DNA from: Anaerosolibacter sp.
Lineage (GTDB): Bacteria > Bacillota > Clostridia > Peptostreptococcales > Thermotaleaceae
Reading direction: 5' to 3'
Length of the DNA stretch: 49,487 nucleotides
Assembly (NCBI RefSeq): GCF_029240175.1
Contig: NZ_JARBTM010000018.1
Coordinates: 1-49,487 of the forward strand
Under the pieces are notes generated by a model. It did not search any database, was not told where the DNA came from, and was given only the letters and a program-made list of their open reading frames with translations. Shown here in pieces: positions 34,796 through 42,836 of this stretch. Each line of letters begins with the position of its first letter. Position 1 is the stretch's first letter. A program made the position numbers and the translations under genes.

Positions 34796-36952
34796 TTATA
34801 AATATGGCTGAACAGCCTCTATGACTTCTGGTAAATCTATACCGAGCATTTCCAGTGTATTTATCTTTGGAATCCCATTATTATTCCAACCCCTCCTCGC
34901 ATAGACAGCATCAATAAGTTTTTCATATTGATCTTCCCTATGTCTTCGCAATACAGCTATTTTTTCTTCTGTCGTTCTCCCCTCTGGATTATAACCTAGC
35001 AATTCGATTAATTGTTGGTCATATCTCTCCCGTCTTGATTCATATTCTTCTACGGTTACAGGACCGGCAGAACGGTATGGGATTTTGTCATCCTCACGCT
35101 TGCCATGACCCATTCTGATATTAAATACTCTTTGGAAATTATATACTCTTTCCGATTGACGAATCAATTCTTCTTTGTCAATCACCCTCCCTGTTACACC
35201 ATTAAACAGGTCCACATAATTTTGCACGTGCTCTGGGATCTTTGCAGGTTCTAATGCGGATGAATTGCTCTCTGGAACGATATCATTCCATGGAAGCTTA
35301 CATAGTCCATTTAATCCGAACCATGTTCTAAACATGGGGAAATAGTGTAGTGCTTCTGCCTTATCCTCGAAGGTAGGAATCTGATTATTTACCATATCCA
35401 TAAAAATCAGCCATGCCTCATCATGCTGGGGTCCCTTATTCGTCAAACCATAACCGCCTTGCTGGGCCAATGATTCTTTTGGTAGGTATTCTGAATACTC
35501 CAACCCTTTTTGCTCCATGCCTATATCCTGTAGGAATTTAGGATCTGCCCCATACGCTTCCACAAAGAGTCTTTTCATCCTTCGAATTCCTTGGCCTGCG
35601 ATCAATCCAAAGCCTTCTCCCCTTGACATCTGATGCAGGAGTTCCATTGCAGCTTCAGCATTTCCGAAGTTCAGTTCTAACCCTCCAGTTATTTCTTTAT
35701 TGATAATACCATTTTCATAACATTCCATGGCAAAAGCTGTAATCGTTCCAAAGGAAATCGTATCAACCCCATAAGTATCACAATAAAAGTTACTTTCTAA
35801 AATATATTGTGGATCGAAAATACCGCAATTGGCACCTAGTCCTGCAGCATTTTCATATTCAGGCCCATCCACAGTTACAAATTGCCCCCTATATGGGCCC
35901 GTTTTTATTTCGAAATGATCCGCAGCTTTGGCACATGATAACGAACATCCATACCAGCAACCATCAGGTTTACCTTGGGTAATATACTTTTCGATAAAAA
36001 CGTTTGATGCGATCTTATAAGTATCTGGATGACTTCCATACTTATAGTTATGGACGGGTAGCAAATCGTATTCGTCCATAACTTCAATAATATTCGCTGT
36101 ACCAATTTGTCTCATTTTGTTCTGTACATCATCAAATTTACAAATTTCCTTATGTAACCTAACCCCAGCTTTGTTAATTCTTGAAATATCACTTGGATGA
36201 TTCAAATCTCCTTTTACACCTCTAAATCTGACAACCAAAGCTTTGATGTTTTTATCCTTAAATACAGTACCGATACCACCACGACCGGCTTGCTTTAACC
36301 GTACTACCTTTCTTCGCACATCATAGAAAGTAAAGTTCAATAGCCCGATCAAGGTATGCTCCCCCGCAGAACCAGCAGTTACTACTGAAATATTTCTTTT
36401 ATCGTCTTCGGATTCTGCGTACATTTCGGTTAACATTTCCCCGATTTGATGCCCATCTTTTTCTTCAATAGGTGTTTCTTCTATCTTAACAGTTCCTTCA
36501 TTCCCATCTATGAATATAACAACATCTTTTTCAGCTTTTCCCTGAACCTCCAATGCATCCCACCCTGCAAATTTAAGCAGTGGTCCAAAATAGCCTCCTA
36601 CATTGCTGTCGATAACTAAACCTGTTAACGGAGATATTGTAACTACCAAAGATTTGCCTGATCCCGGATATTGGGTGATGCCTCCTAGTGGTCCACTTGA
36701 AATGACAATTTCATTTTCTGGATCATTCCATTTTGTTTCTGGCCTTACTGCATTCCAAAGATACCAAAGACCAAACCCTTTCCCTCCTGTAAATTTTTCC
36801 TTCATCATATCTGTTACAGGTTTTGACTCAACCTTATTATCAGATAAATTAATATATAATGATCTATTTGTATATCCCTTTTCTACTTGACCTAATTCAT
36901 AGCGAAATTCAGCCAGGGATTTATGACCTTTAAGTACTTCCTTTGCATTCAT
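34796..36952 (-). CDS. Aldehyde:ferredoxin oxidoreductase (tungsten/molybdopterin enzyme)
   Basis: A 718-residue AOR-family protein. The N-terminal domain (YTNRSLYINLS, FTGGKGFG, SGPLGGITQYPGSGK) and AGRGGIG near 223 bind the bis-pterin. Cluster ligands appear as C332-x3-C336-x3-C340, with C551 in the NGLCKLPW segment; the first spacing is one residue longer than the x2 spacing of the classic enzyme. It should interconvert an aldehyde and an acid with ferredoxin. ATG 36952 has AAGGGGG 8 nt upstream. A multi-cluster ferredoxin gene is directly upstream. Confidence 0.92.
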   Translation of the reverse strand: MNAKEVLKGHKSLAEFRYELGQVEKGYTNRSLYINLSDNKVESKPVTDMMKEKFTGGKGFGLWYLWNAVRPETKWNDPENEIVISSGPLGGITQYPGSGKSLVVTISPLTGLVIDSNVGGYFGPLLKFAGWDALEVQGKAEKDVVIFIDGNEGTVKIEETPIEEKDGHQIGEMLTEMYAESEDDKRNISVVTAGSAGEHTLIGLLNFTFYDVRRKVVRLKQAGRGGIGTVFKDKNIKALVVRFRGVKGDLNHPSDISRINKAGVRLHKEICKFDDVQNKMRQIGTANIIEVMDEYDLLPVHNYKYGSHPDTYKIASNVFIEKYITQGKPDGCWYGCSLSCAKAADHFEIKTGPYRGQFVTVDGPEYENAAGLGANCGIFDPQYILESNFYCDTYGVDTISFGTITAFAMECYENGIINKEITGGLELNFGNAEAAMELLHQMSRGEGFGLIAGQGIRRMKRLFVEAYGADPKFLQDIGMEQKGLEYSEYLPKESLAQQGGYGLTNKGPQHDEAWLIFMDMVNNQIPTFEDKAEALHYFPMFRTWFGLNGLCKLPWNDIVPESNSSALEPAKIPEHVQNYVDLFNGVTGRVIDKEELIRQSERVYNFQRVFNIRMGHGKREDDKIPYRSAGPVTVEEYESRRERYDQQLIELLGYNPEGRTTEEKIAVLRRHREDQYEKLIDAVYARRGWNNNGIPKINTLEMLGIDLPEVIEAVQPYL

Positions 36953-36983
36953 ATATTTCATCCCCCTTCTCATCATGTAACAA

Positions 36984-37418
36984 TTATTCTCCAGCAGTAG
37001 CGGTTTCCCCCAATGCTACCAATTCTACTAGGTCTACATTTTCAATAAATATTGCTCCTGTCGGGCAATTTTTTGCACATAAACCGCATGCTACACATTT
37101 AAAGGGCTCAATTAAATCATCATGCTGTCTCATTGCTTCCTCAGGACAAAATCCTACACACATTAAACATCCTACACAATCATGTTTTTTAATTTTTACT
37201 ACTTGATTTTTATCTCTATAAAGGGCCTCTATTTGACATATTTCTATACATTCGCCACATTGACTGCATACATTGATGTCATATCCCTTCTGTGACTCCA
37301 TATTGACTCGAATACTAGATTTTTCCTTTAAAGCTTCCCTGAAATATGTATTCGAACAGATATCCACACACTGATTGCATCCTATACATAATTCATCTTT
37401 TTTACCCAGCCTCTTCAA
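36984..37418 (-). CDS. Polyferredoxin with four [4Fe-4S] motifs
   Basis: A 144-residue electron carrier with four complete CxxCxxCxxxC sets at about 11-21, 51-61, 81-91 and 108-118. Sixteen cysteines could hold four clusters. It lacks a signal peptide. The start is TTG 37418 with GGAGGTG 7 nt upstream. It is probably the redox partner or small subunit of the AOR encoded 31 bp downstream. Confidence 0.9.
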   Translation of the reverse strand: MKRLGKKDELCIGCNQCVDICSNTYFREALKEKSSIRVNMESQKGYDINVCSQCGECIEICQIEALYRDKNQVVKIKKHDCVGCLMCVGFCPEEAMRQHDDLIEPFKCVACGLCAKNCPTGAIFIENVDLVELVALGETATAGE

Positions 37419-37486
37419 TATTTTTCACCTCCATATAATCATATTACTTTCATATTCAAGCAGATTATTATAACTTCTTGTTCAAT

Positions 37487-38635
37487 CTAAACAACAGATG
37501 GTTCAAAAATAAGCTCACCTTTTTTGAATCGGTTTAGGTGAAGCATATCTATAGGCAATGTTGTTTCTTCACCGAGTATAGATTCTGCCATTAGTAGCCC
37601 TGTAGCAGGACCAAACATAAATCCATGACCACTATAGCCTATGGCTAAATAAAACCCTTCTACCTCGTCTACAGGCCCGTAGATCGGTTGTCTATCTGGA
37701 GTCATATTATACAGTCCAGCCCATTGTCTTAATAAGCGTACATCCTTCAGCGGAGGAAGTACCTTTGTAATCGTTTTTGTCATTTCCTCCAAGAAGTGCC
37801 ACCCTGAAGTGATGCGGAGATCCCGAGGCTCCCCCTCATCACCTCGACCCATAATAATGCTGCCATGGGGTACTTGCTGACAATATAGATTTAGAGAGAA
37901 AGACATGACCATGGGTCCAAGAACAGGCTCAACCGGTTCTGTAACCAATATTTGATGTCGCTCAGAGAAAACTGGCAACTCTAATCCCACCATATTCCCA
38001 ATGAGCTGTGAGTATCCTCCCGCTGCATTTACAACAATATTGGTTGAGATATCTCCTTTGTTTGTTTTGACTCCTACAATCCTACCACCTTCAACAATGA
38101 TATCCATTACTTCCGTATAGGTATAGATATGGGCGCCTAGTCTCTTCGCTGCATTCGCAAAAGCTTGCGTTGTATGGAAGGGATTAAGGTGACCATCTTT
38201 CTGATGAAAGGTGGCACTAATCAATCCTTCTGTATTCAAGAATGGTACGATTTCTCTCGCTTCATCAAGATTCAATAATTTTGATTGGATTCCCAGGCTG
38301 TTTTGTAACGTCACATTTTTCTTAAATTGTTCATGCTCTTTTTCCGTGCTGGAAACGATCAAATATCCTCCCTGTTTAAATTCTATATCTCCATCATAGT
38401 CTAGCTCCTCATTGGCATTCTCGAAGAAATCAGAAGATAATTTTGAAATCCTGCAATTCATTTCTGTTCCCCACTGTTGTCGGATTCCTGCACCACACCT
38501 TCCTGTTGCCCCGCTGGCTAAATAAGCCTTTTCTATGACGACAACATCCTTTACACCTTTTTTTAATAGATTATATGCGATGGCACATCCTGAGATTCCC
38601 CCGCCTATGATTACAACATCTGCTGTTTTAATCAT
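37487..38635 (-). CDS. FAD-dependent amino-acid/amine dehydrogenase (proline-dehydrogenase beta / HcnC / SoxB-like)
   Basis: A 382-residue D-amino-acid-oxidase-fold flavoprotein. VVIIGGGISGCAIAYNL is the FAD motif, GATGRCGAGIRQQWG is the flavin-contact loop, and the C-terminal GYSGHGFMFGPATG is family-typical. It should oxidise the C-N bond of an amino acid or secondary amine and pass electrons to the companion subunits. ATG 38635 has AGGAGGTGA 6 nt upstream and overlaps the BFD-like gene by 8 bp, which suggests a fixed complex. Proline, sarcosine, glycine or an opine are possible substrates. Confidence 0.88.
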   Translation of the reverse strand: MIKTADVVIIGGGISGCAIAYNLLKKGVKDVVVIEKAYLASGATGRCGAGIRQQWGTEMNCRISKLSSDFFENANEELDYDGDIEFKQGGYLIVSSTEKEHEQFKKNVTLQNSLGIQSKLLNLDEAREIVPFLNTEGLISATFHQKDGHLNPFHTTQAFANAAKRLGAHIYTYTEVMDIIVEGGRIVGVKTNKGDISTNIVVNAAGGYSQLIGNMVGLELPVFSERHQILVTEPVEPVLGPMVMSFSLNLYCQQVPHGSIIMGRGDEGEPRDLRITSGWHFLEEMTKTITKVLPPLKDVRLLRQWAGLYNMTPDRQPIYGPVDEVEGFYLAIGYSGHGFMFGPATGLLMAESILGEETTLPIDMLHLNRFKKGELIFEPSVV

Positions 38636-38915
38636 GGACTTCACCTCCTGTACTACATTCACAAATAGCGCCTAGCTTTATACCTTTCACAGGGGGTCTA
38701 TAAGTTCCTGGCTTTAGTTCAGAAATCTGTTTACCAGTTGCAATTGATAGTTCTCTAAGCACGAGTTGTGCACATGTTCTTCCTTGACAAGGACCCATGC
38801 CTATTCTACTGATTCTTTTTAATTCATCGAAAGTCGTAAACCCCTTAGCAATCAAATTCCTTACATCCTTTACAGTCAAGTCAGAACAGCGACAAACGAT
38901 TGCATTATCATCCAT
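38628..38915 (-). CDS. BFD-like [2Fe-2S] protein subunit
   Basis: A 95-residue protein with C8-x-C10 (VCRCSD) and C43-x4-C48 (GPCQGRTC), the ligand pattern of bacterioferritin-associated-ferredoxin-like domains. Two more cysteines (85, 87) are near the end. In related amino-acid dehydrogenases this domain is fused to, or accompanies, the NAD/FAD subunit. GGGGG lies 6 nt before the ATG. Confidence 0.88.
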   Translation of the reverse strand: MDDNAIVCRCSDLTVKDVRNLIAKGFTTFDELKRISRIGMGPCQGRTCAQLVLRELSIATGKQISELKPGTYRPPVKGIKLGAICECSTGGEVHD

Positions 38916-38916
38916 G

Positions 38917-39405
38917 TTAATCCCCCATTCCTATATTTCTAACATTGTGAATGTACTCTTTGGGGACAGCAATTGAAATGATCGGTGTTCTATCTAAATA
39001 CTTTGTATTTAGAACTTTAACAACCTTTACATCACACATATGCTTACCCGACCTATCTAATCCTCTCACAATATCGCCTTCCACTGGCAACGGGATAAAC
39101 TCATAGGGAATCTTCAAAAGTCCCTCATGCTCTGAATAGGTCATATCTACAACCATAATTGCCAAACCTGGACATTTACTTATACATAGTCCACATCCAT
39201 TACATTGTTCATGATCTATTAAAGGTAAATCATTGATGTCTTGAAATTCCTTGATGGCATTTCTGTTGCAAGCCGTATAGCATGGGTTGCAGGGGATATT
39301 CTGAAAACATTCAATCACAGCAGCTGCCCCTTGATTCATTCGAACTTCGTTTGGAAAAGCCTTTTCTATATCCACTCTTGTGGGTACTCCTGTACTTGCT
39401 AACAT
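38917..39405 (-). CDS. [4Fe-4S] subunit of the dehydrogenase complex
   Basis: A 162-residue iron-sulfur protein with two cysteine sets: an unusual C33-x5-C39-x2-C42-x3-C46, then a standard C68-x2-C71-x2-C74-x3-C78. The C-terminal half is a beta-rich domain without cysteines except C109. Its size fits the gamma (about 19 kDa) subunit of archaeal proline dehydrogenase 1. It lies 1 bp before the BFD-like gene. Confidence 0.85.
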   Translation of the reverse strand: MLASTGVPTRVDIEKAFPNEVRMNQGAAAVIECFQNIPCNPCYTACNRNAIKEFQDINDLPLIDHEQCNGCGLCISKCPGLAIMVVDMTYSEHEGLLKIPYEFIPLPVEGDIVRGLDRSGKHMCDVKVVKVLNTKYLDRTPIISIAVPKEYIHNVRNIGMGD

Positions 39406-39430
39406 TTTTACACCTCCTTACGATATTCGC

Positions 39431-40537
39431 CTATAAACTACTGCTTGCTGCAGCTTCTAGGACTGTCTGTAACTGTGTAATTCCTTCTCGAATCTTCGTT
39501 CCTACCGGACCCGATCTTAATGCATGTAGTTGGTCGTGGAGATCCTTTTTCTTTTCTTCTATATTGCATACTGTATGGCCTATACTTTGTGCAGCATTTA
39601 TGCCCGCCAAGTATCCCTCTACCATTGCACTGCTTGCTTCTTCCACACCCCCCACATCACCGGCAACGAAAATACCAGGAATCGAGGTTTCCATACGCTC
39701 ATTTCGTAATGGTACATACCCACCTAGTTCATTCATGTACTTCATTTCACACCCAGCCTGCCATAGTAGTTCACACAGAGGTGATAAACCAACAGCTATA
39801 CACATTACATCTATATCAAGATCCATTTCAGTTCCTTCTATTGGATTCCAATTTTCATCTAATTTGTGGATGGTTGCACCCTTAAGCTCATCTTTACCAT
39901 AAGCTTGCTTTACCGTATGTCTCGTATAAATTGGAACGCCTGATCTACGAACTTTTGAAGCGTGTACTAAATACCCCCCTATGTTCGGTGCAGCATCAAT
40001 AATTGCAGCCACTTTAACGCCTGCCTGCAATAATTGGTAACTTACGATTAATCCAATATTTCCTGCACCAACCATTAAAACATTCTTGCCTGGTTTGATG
40101 CCATGTTCATTCATTAATGTCTGTACAGCGCCTGCTCCATAGACACCTGGCAAATCATTATTGGGAAATGCTAATGTTTTCTCGCTGGCTCCCGTTGCCA
40201 CAATTGTAGACTTAACTTTAATTTTCATATATATCCCCGAAGATTCTGCAGTAATTACTCCGTCCTCATATATTCCCAATATTGTTGTATCATTTAATAT
40301 CTCAATATTCTCCTTATCATGAATCTGATTAAGCAGTATTTTGCTTATATCAATTCCACGTACCGATGCATACTGCTTTTCAGAGCCAAAGAACATATGG
40401 GTTTGTTTTACCAACTGACCTCCTAATGACCTATTCCTATCAACCAAGAGAACTTTGCATCCTGCTTCAGCAGCACTAATAGCTGCGCAGAGTCCTGCAG
40501 GGCCACCTCCTATTATGAGAACATCTGTATATTTCAT
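39431..40537 (-). CDS. NAD(P)/FAD-dependent oxidoreductase (PDH alpha / HcnB-like)
   Basis: A 368-residue two-dinucleotide-domain flavoprotein. DVLIIGGGPAGLCAAISAA binds FAD, LMVGAGNIGLIVSYQLLQAG binds NAD, and GIFVAGDVGG is the second FAD contact. It is shorter than the PDH alpha or SoxA chains because their N-terminal [2Fe-2S] domain is a separate protein here. The ATG overlaps the stop of the upstream [2Fe-2S] gene by ATGA. Confidence 0.9.
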   Translation of the reverse strand: MKYTDVLIIGGGPAGLCAAISAAEAGCKVLLVDRNRSLGGQLVKQTHMFFGSEKQYASVRGIDISKILLNQIHDKENIEILNDTTILGIYEDGVITAESSGIYMKIKVKSTIVATGASEKTLAFPNNDLPGVYGAGAVQTLMNEHGIKPGKNVLMVGAGNIGLIVSYQLLQAGVKVAAIIDAAPNIGGYLVHASKVRRSGVPIYTRHTVKQAYGKDELKGATIHKLDENWNPIEGTEMDLDIDVMCIAVGLSPLCELLWQAGCEMKYMNELGGYVPLRNERMETSIPGIFVAGDVGGVEEASSAMVEGYLAGINAAQSIGHTVCNIEEKKKDLHDQLHALRSGPVGTKIREGITQLQTVLEAAASSSL

Positions 40538-40842
40538 CGCAGGATATCTCCTTTCCCTATCTGTGTAGATATCTCCATTCCTTCCTGGAGCATTTCAACA
40601 CATATTCTTACATTAGGCTCTCCATTTACAACCATCAAGCAAGATGAACAATTACCTATAGCACAATAAAACCCACGGGGTCTATGTTTTTCATGACTAT
40701 GACTTAATACTTTTATCCCTGCCGCATGCAGTGCAGCAGCAATTGTTTCTCCTTCATATCCATTTAGTGGTTGGCCATTAAACTTAAATTGTAGAGATTT
40801 CCCTCTTTGAAAACCTACGATTGGATGCTCCTCTATTCTCAT
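40534..40842 (-). CDS. [2Fe-2S] subunit (HcnA / SoxA N-terminal-like)
   Basis: A 102-residue protein with a plant-type cluster motif C60-x4-C65-x2-C68 and C81 (RGFYCAIGNCSSC). FNGQPLNGYEGETIAAAL is the family's beta-grasp start. It corresponds to the separate HcnA subunit or the N-terminus of sarcosine oxidase alpha. I chose ATG 40842, which has GGAGGTG 5 nt upstream; the longer frame has no site. Confidence 0.88.
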   Translation of the reverse strand: MRIEEHPIVGFQRGKSLQFKFNGQPLNGYEGETIAAALHAAGIKVLSHSHEKHRPRGFYCAIGNCSSCLMVVNGEPNVRICVEMLQEGMEISTQIGKGDILR

Positions 40843-40866
40843 GGTGACACCTCCATCATGATTTAT

Positions 40867-40899
40867 TTGGATTCTTCTCCCATTGGGAGAAGAATCCAA
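40867..40899 (-). other. Stable intergenic hairpin between transporter and dehydrogenase genes
   Basis: A perfect 15-bp stem (40867-40881 with 40885-40899) with a three-base loop and no T-tract. It lies between the small transporter subunit and the [2Fe-2S] gene and may set different mRNA levels or stability. Confidence 0.6.
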
Positions 40900-40908
40900 T
40901 CATTGTTC

Positions 40909-41013
40909 CTATTTATTGTTCTGTGATTTAAATGCCCTACTCAATAAATAAATGAAACCACAGAAATAGAATCCCAAAGTTATAACCATCATAATAATTG
41001 AAGTTGATGACAT
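40909..41013 (-). CDS. MetS-like small subunit of the NSS transporter
   Basis: A 34-residue protein consisting mostly of one membrane helix (ITLGFYFCGFIYLLSRAF). It starts within the stop-codon region of the transporter gene and has GGAGGC 8 nt upstream. Short single-helix proteins of this kind (MetS in the MetPS methionine/alanine transporter) are encoded beside bacterial NSS symporters. Size, position and sequence style support the call. Confidence 0.8.
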   Translation of the reverse strand: MSSTSIIMMVITLGFYFCGFIYLLSRAFKSQNNK

Positions 41014-41014
41014 A

Positions 41015-42502
41015 CTATTTCGCCTCCTCTGTTGATTCCATTATATCTCTGCCTTTACCTATCTTATTTGCTAACCAGTTGTTTGATAATCCTGCAAATG
41101 CAAGCAGAATACCAAATTGAAGCGCTATAGTACCTACACTGAATGTTTCAGTTGGATCCCACCAGTTTTCTGGATACCAGGTAATTGCCTGCCATAACCA
41201 CCAGCCTATGATAATTGTTACAAATGCTGGAAATAATGCTACACTAACGGTCCACCATCTGTTAACTTTAAAATCCGACCATGGTGTATTGATATCATTA
41301 TTTCGAATTTTTTCAAGTCCTTGTTTCATAAGGGCAATAGCAACAAAAAGTCCACTAAACAATAATCCTACACCCCATACCCAATCTTGGTTATCATTAA
41401 TATTTAAGCTATACGCTGATGGAATGCCTGCTAAAAAACCGCCGATTACAACAATTAGCGTTGCTTTCTGCCTGTCTAATCCAGCATCCATAAAGTTTCT
41501 AACACCCACTTCAACCATAGGCAGTAGCGAAGTCAACGCTGCAATGGACATGGCTAGGAAAAAGAGTGCTGATAAAATAGAACCAAATGGCATCGTTGTA
41601 AATAATTGAGCCAGATAAATAAAAGTTATTCCCGTATTTCCAGCAGATATTGCAGCTTCAGGTGCTGGTGAAAGAGCAAAGATTGCGGGGAGTACTGCCA
41701 TTCCACAAATCAAAGCACCCACGTTATCACTAAATCCCATAATCATACAGTTCCCTGCAACATCCTCTTTCTTCTTCGTATATACAGCGTATGTAATAAT
41801 AAAACCCCAACCCGCTCCCGTTGACCAAGCAGCCTGAGTAAAGGCCTCAAGCCAAATTTTAGGTGTAGCAAGCATATGGAGCTTAGGGCTAAATAAAAAT
41901 TCAAGTCCTTTAGATGCACCAGGGAGCGTTATGGATCTTATAGCAGCGAAAATTATTAATGCGAATAATGTAGGTATCATTACTTTTGATGCCTTCTCAA
42001 TTCCGTTCGTCACACCTCTATAAATGATGAAACCTGCTACTGCCATAGAAATAAAATGGTATAGAATAGTTTGCGAAGGTGTTGTGGTAAACGTTTGCCA
42101 TATTGCCTCAGTTACTTCTGTCCCGACAGGCTTACTAAAAGCACCTGTTACAGCTAAAGTAAAATACTTAACGCACCAACCCATTATTACAGAATAGTAG
42201 AACATAATTAATAGACACACTGCTGCGATCCAGGTACCCATCCAGGTATACTTCTTTCCTACGTAATCCCGGAAAGCACCTATCGTCCCAAGCCCTGTCC
42301 TTCTACCCATGACCATTTCACCCATAAGTAGAGGTATGGACCAAACAAATAGAGCGATGGTCCACGCGATGATGAATGGTCCACCACCGTTTGCTGCTGC
42401 TACCCTTGGAAATCTCCATACATTCCCTGTACCTATTGCCATACCAATCGATGCTGCAATAAATCCCCATCTGCTTGCCCATTGTTCTTTCTGTTGACTC
42501 AT
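41015..42502 (-). CDS. NSS-family Na+-dependent amino-acid symporter
   Basis: A 495-residue membrane protein with about 11-12 helices. The first helix, WGFIAASIGMAIGTGNVWRFP, has the sodium-site and unwound-helix pattern of SNF/NSS transporters, and NGGGPFIIAW follows. It is closest in style to MetP-type carriers. It should import an amino acid or related amine with Na+. Two strong SD-like sequences precede the ATG, and the proximal one (AAAGGAGGG) sets the start. First gene after the sigma-54 promoter. Confidence 0.95.
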   Translation of the reverse strand: MSQQKEQWASRWGFIAASIGMAIGTGNVWRFPRVAAANGGGPFIIAWTIALFVWSIPLLMGEMVMGRRTGLGTIGAFRDYVGKKYTWMGTWIAAVCLLIMFYYSVIMGWCVKYFTLAVTGAFSKPVGTEVTEAIWQTFTTTPSQTILYHFISMAVAGFIIYRGVTNGIEKASKVMIPTLFALIIFAAIRSITLPGASKGLEFLFSPKLHMLATPKIWLEAFTQAAWSTGAGWGFIITYAVYTKKKEDVAGNCMIMGFSDNVGALICGMAVLPAIFALSPAPEAAISAGNTGITFIYLAQLFTTMPFGSILSALFFLAMSIAALTSLLPMVEVGVRNFMDAGLDRQKATLIVVIGGFLAGIPSAYSLNINDNQDWVWGVGLLFSGLFVAIALMKQGLEKIRNNDINTPWSDFKVNRWWTVSVALFPAFVTIIIGWWLWQAITWYPENWWDPTETFSVGTIALQFGILLAFAGLSNNWLANKIGKGRDIMESTEEAK

Positions 42503-42641
42503 ACAAACCCTCCTTTATAATTGATATATGACGCTGCCCTCCTTTCAGCTTTTGATAATATTTAATAGTTTTATCTATTGATATGTATTCACTTTGCAAA
42601 GTTCATTGAATAATTAAGATCAATCTACTCACAGATTATTA

Positions 42642-42657
42642 AGCAATTAATATGCCA
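42642..42657 (-). promoter_or_regulatory. Sigma-54 (-24/-12) promoter
   Basis: The minus strand reads TGGCAT, five bases, TTGCT, with GG and GC separated by exactly 10 bp. This matches TGGCAY-N5-TTGCW. Initiation is expected near 42631, giving a leader of about 130 nt before the transporter. Confidence 0.85.
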
Positions 42658-42710
42658 AAATTTTCTGATAAATAAATCTTCTTACAAACCTCTTCAACTC
42701 CACATAAATA

Positions 42711-42756
42711 AAAGATGCAGGTCTTATCAATAAATATTGATAAGACCTGCATCTTT
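42711..42756 (-). terminator. Terminator of the sigma-54 activator gene
   Basis: A perfect 21-bp stem (42711-42731 with 42736-42756), followed on the minus strand by a T-rich tail. It separates the regulator's transcript from the sigma-54 promoter. Confidence 0.85.
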
Positions 42757-42762
42757 CTATAG

Positions 42763-42778
42763 TGTCAGTTAACTGACA
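42763..42778. promoter_or_regulatory. Putative upstream activator site A
   Basis: TGTCAGTTAACTGACA is a perfect 16-bp palindrome about 140 bp upstream of the predicted sigma-54 start, a usual distance for an enhancer-binding protein. Confidence 0.7.
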
Positions 42779-42836
42779 TTCATTGTGCACGTTGACTTGT
42801 ATTTTACTATATCCCTTTAATTATTATAACCTCTGT

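Noticed and set aside
39282-39902. 206-codon plus-strand ORF
   Set aside because: It lies antisense to the [4Fe-4S] and NAD/FAD subunit genes, has low-complexity proline/serine-rich composition and no ribosome binding site.
37487-40842. Hydrogen cyanide synthase (HcnABC)
   Set aside because: The three main subunits have that layout, but the extra [4Fe-4S] and BFD-like subunits fit proline-dehydrogenase-1-type or sarcosine-type complexes better. The reaction is left open.
42503-42640. Riboswitch in the transporter leader
   Set aside because: No conserved aptamer core, including glycine-type motifs, is visible; the leader is plain A+T-rich sequence.
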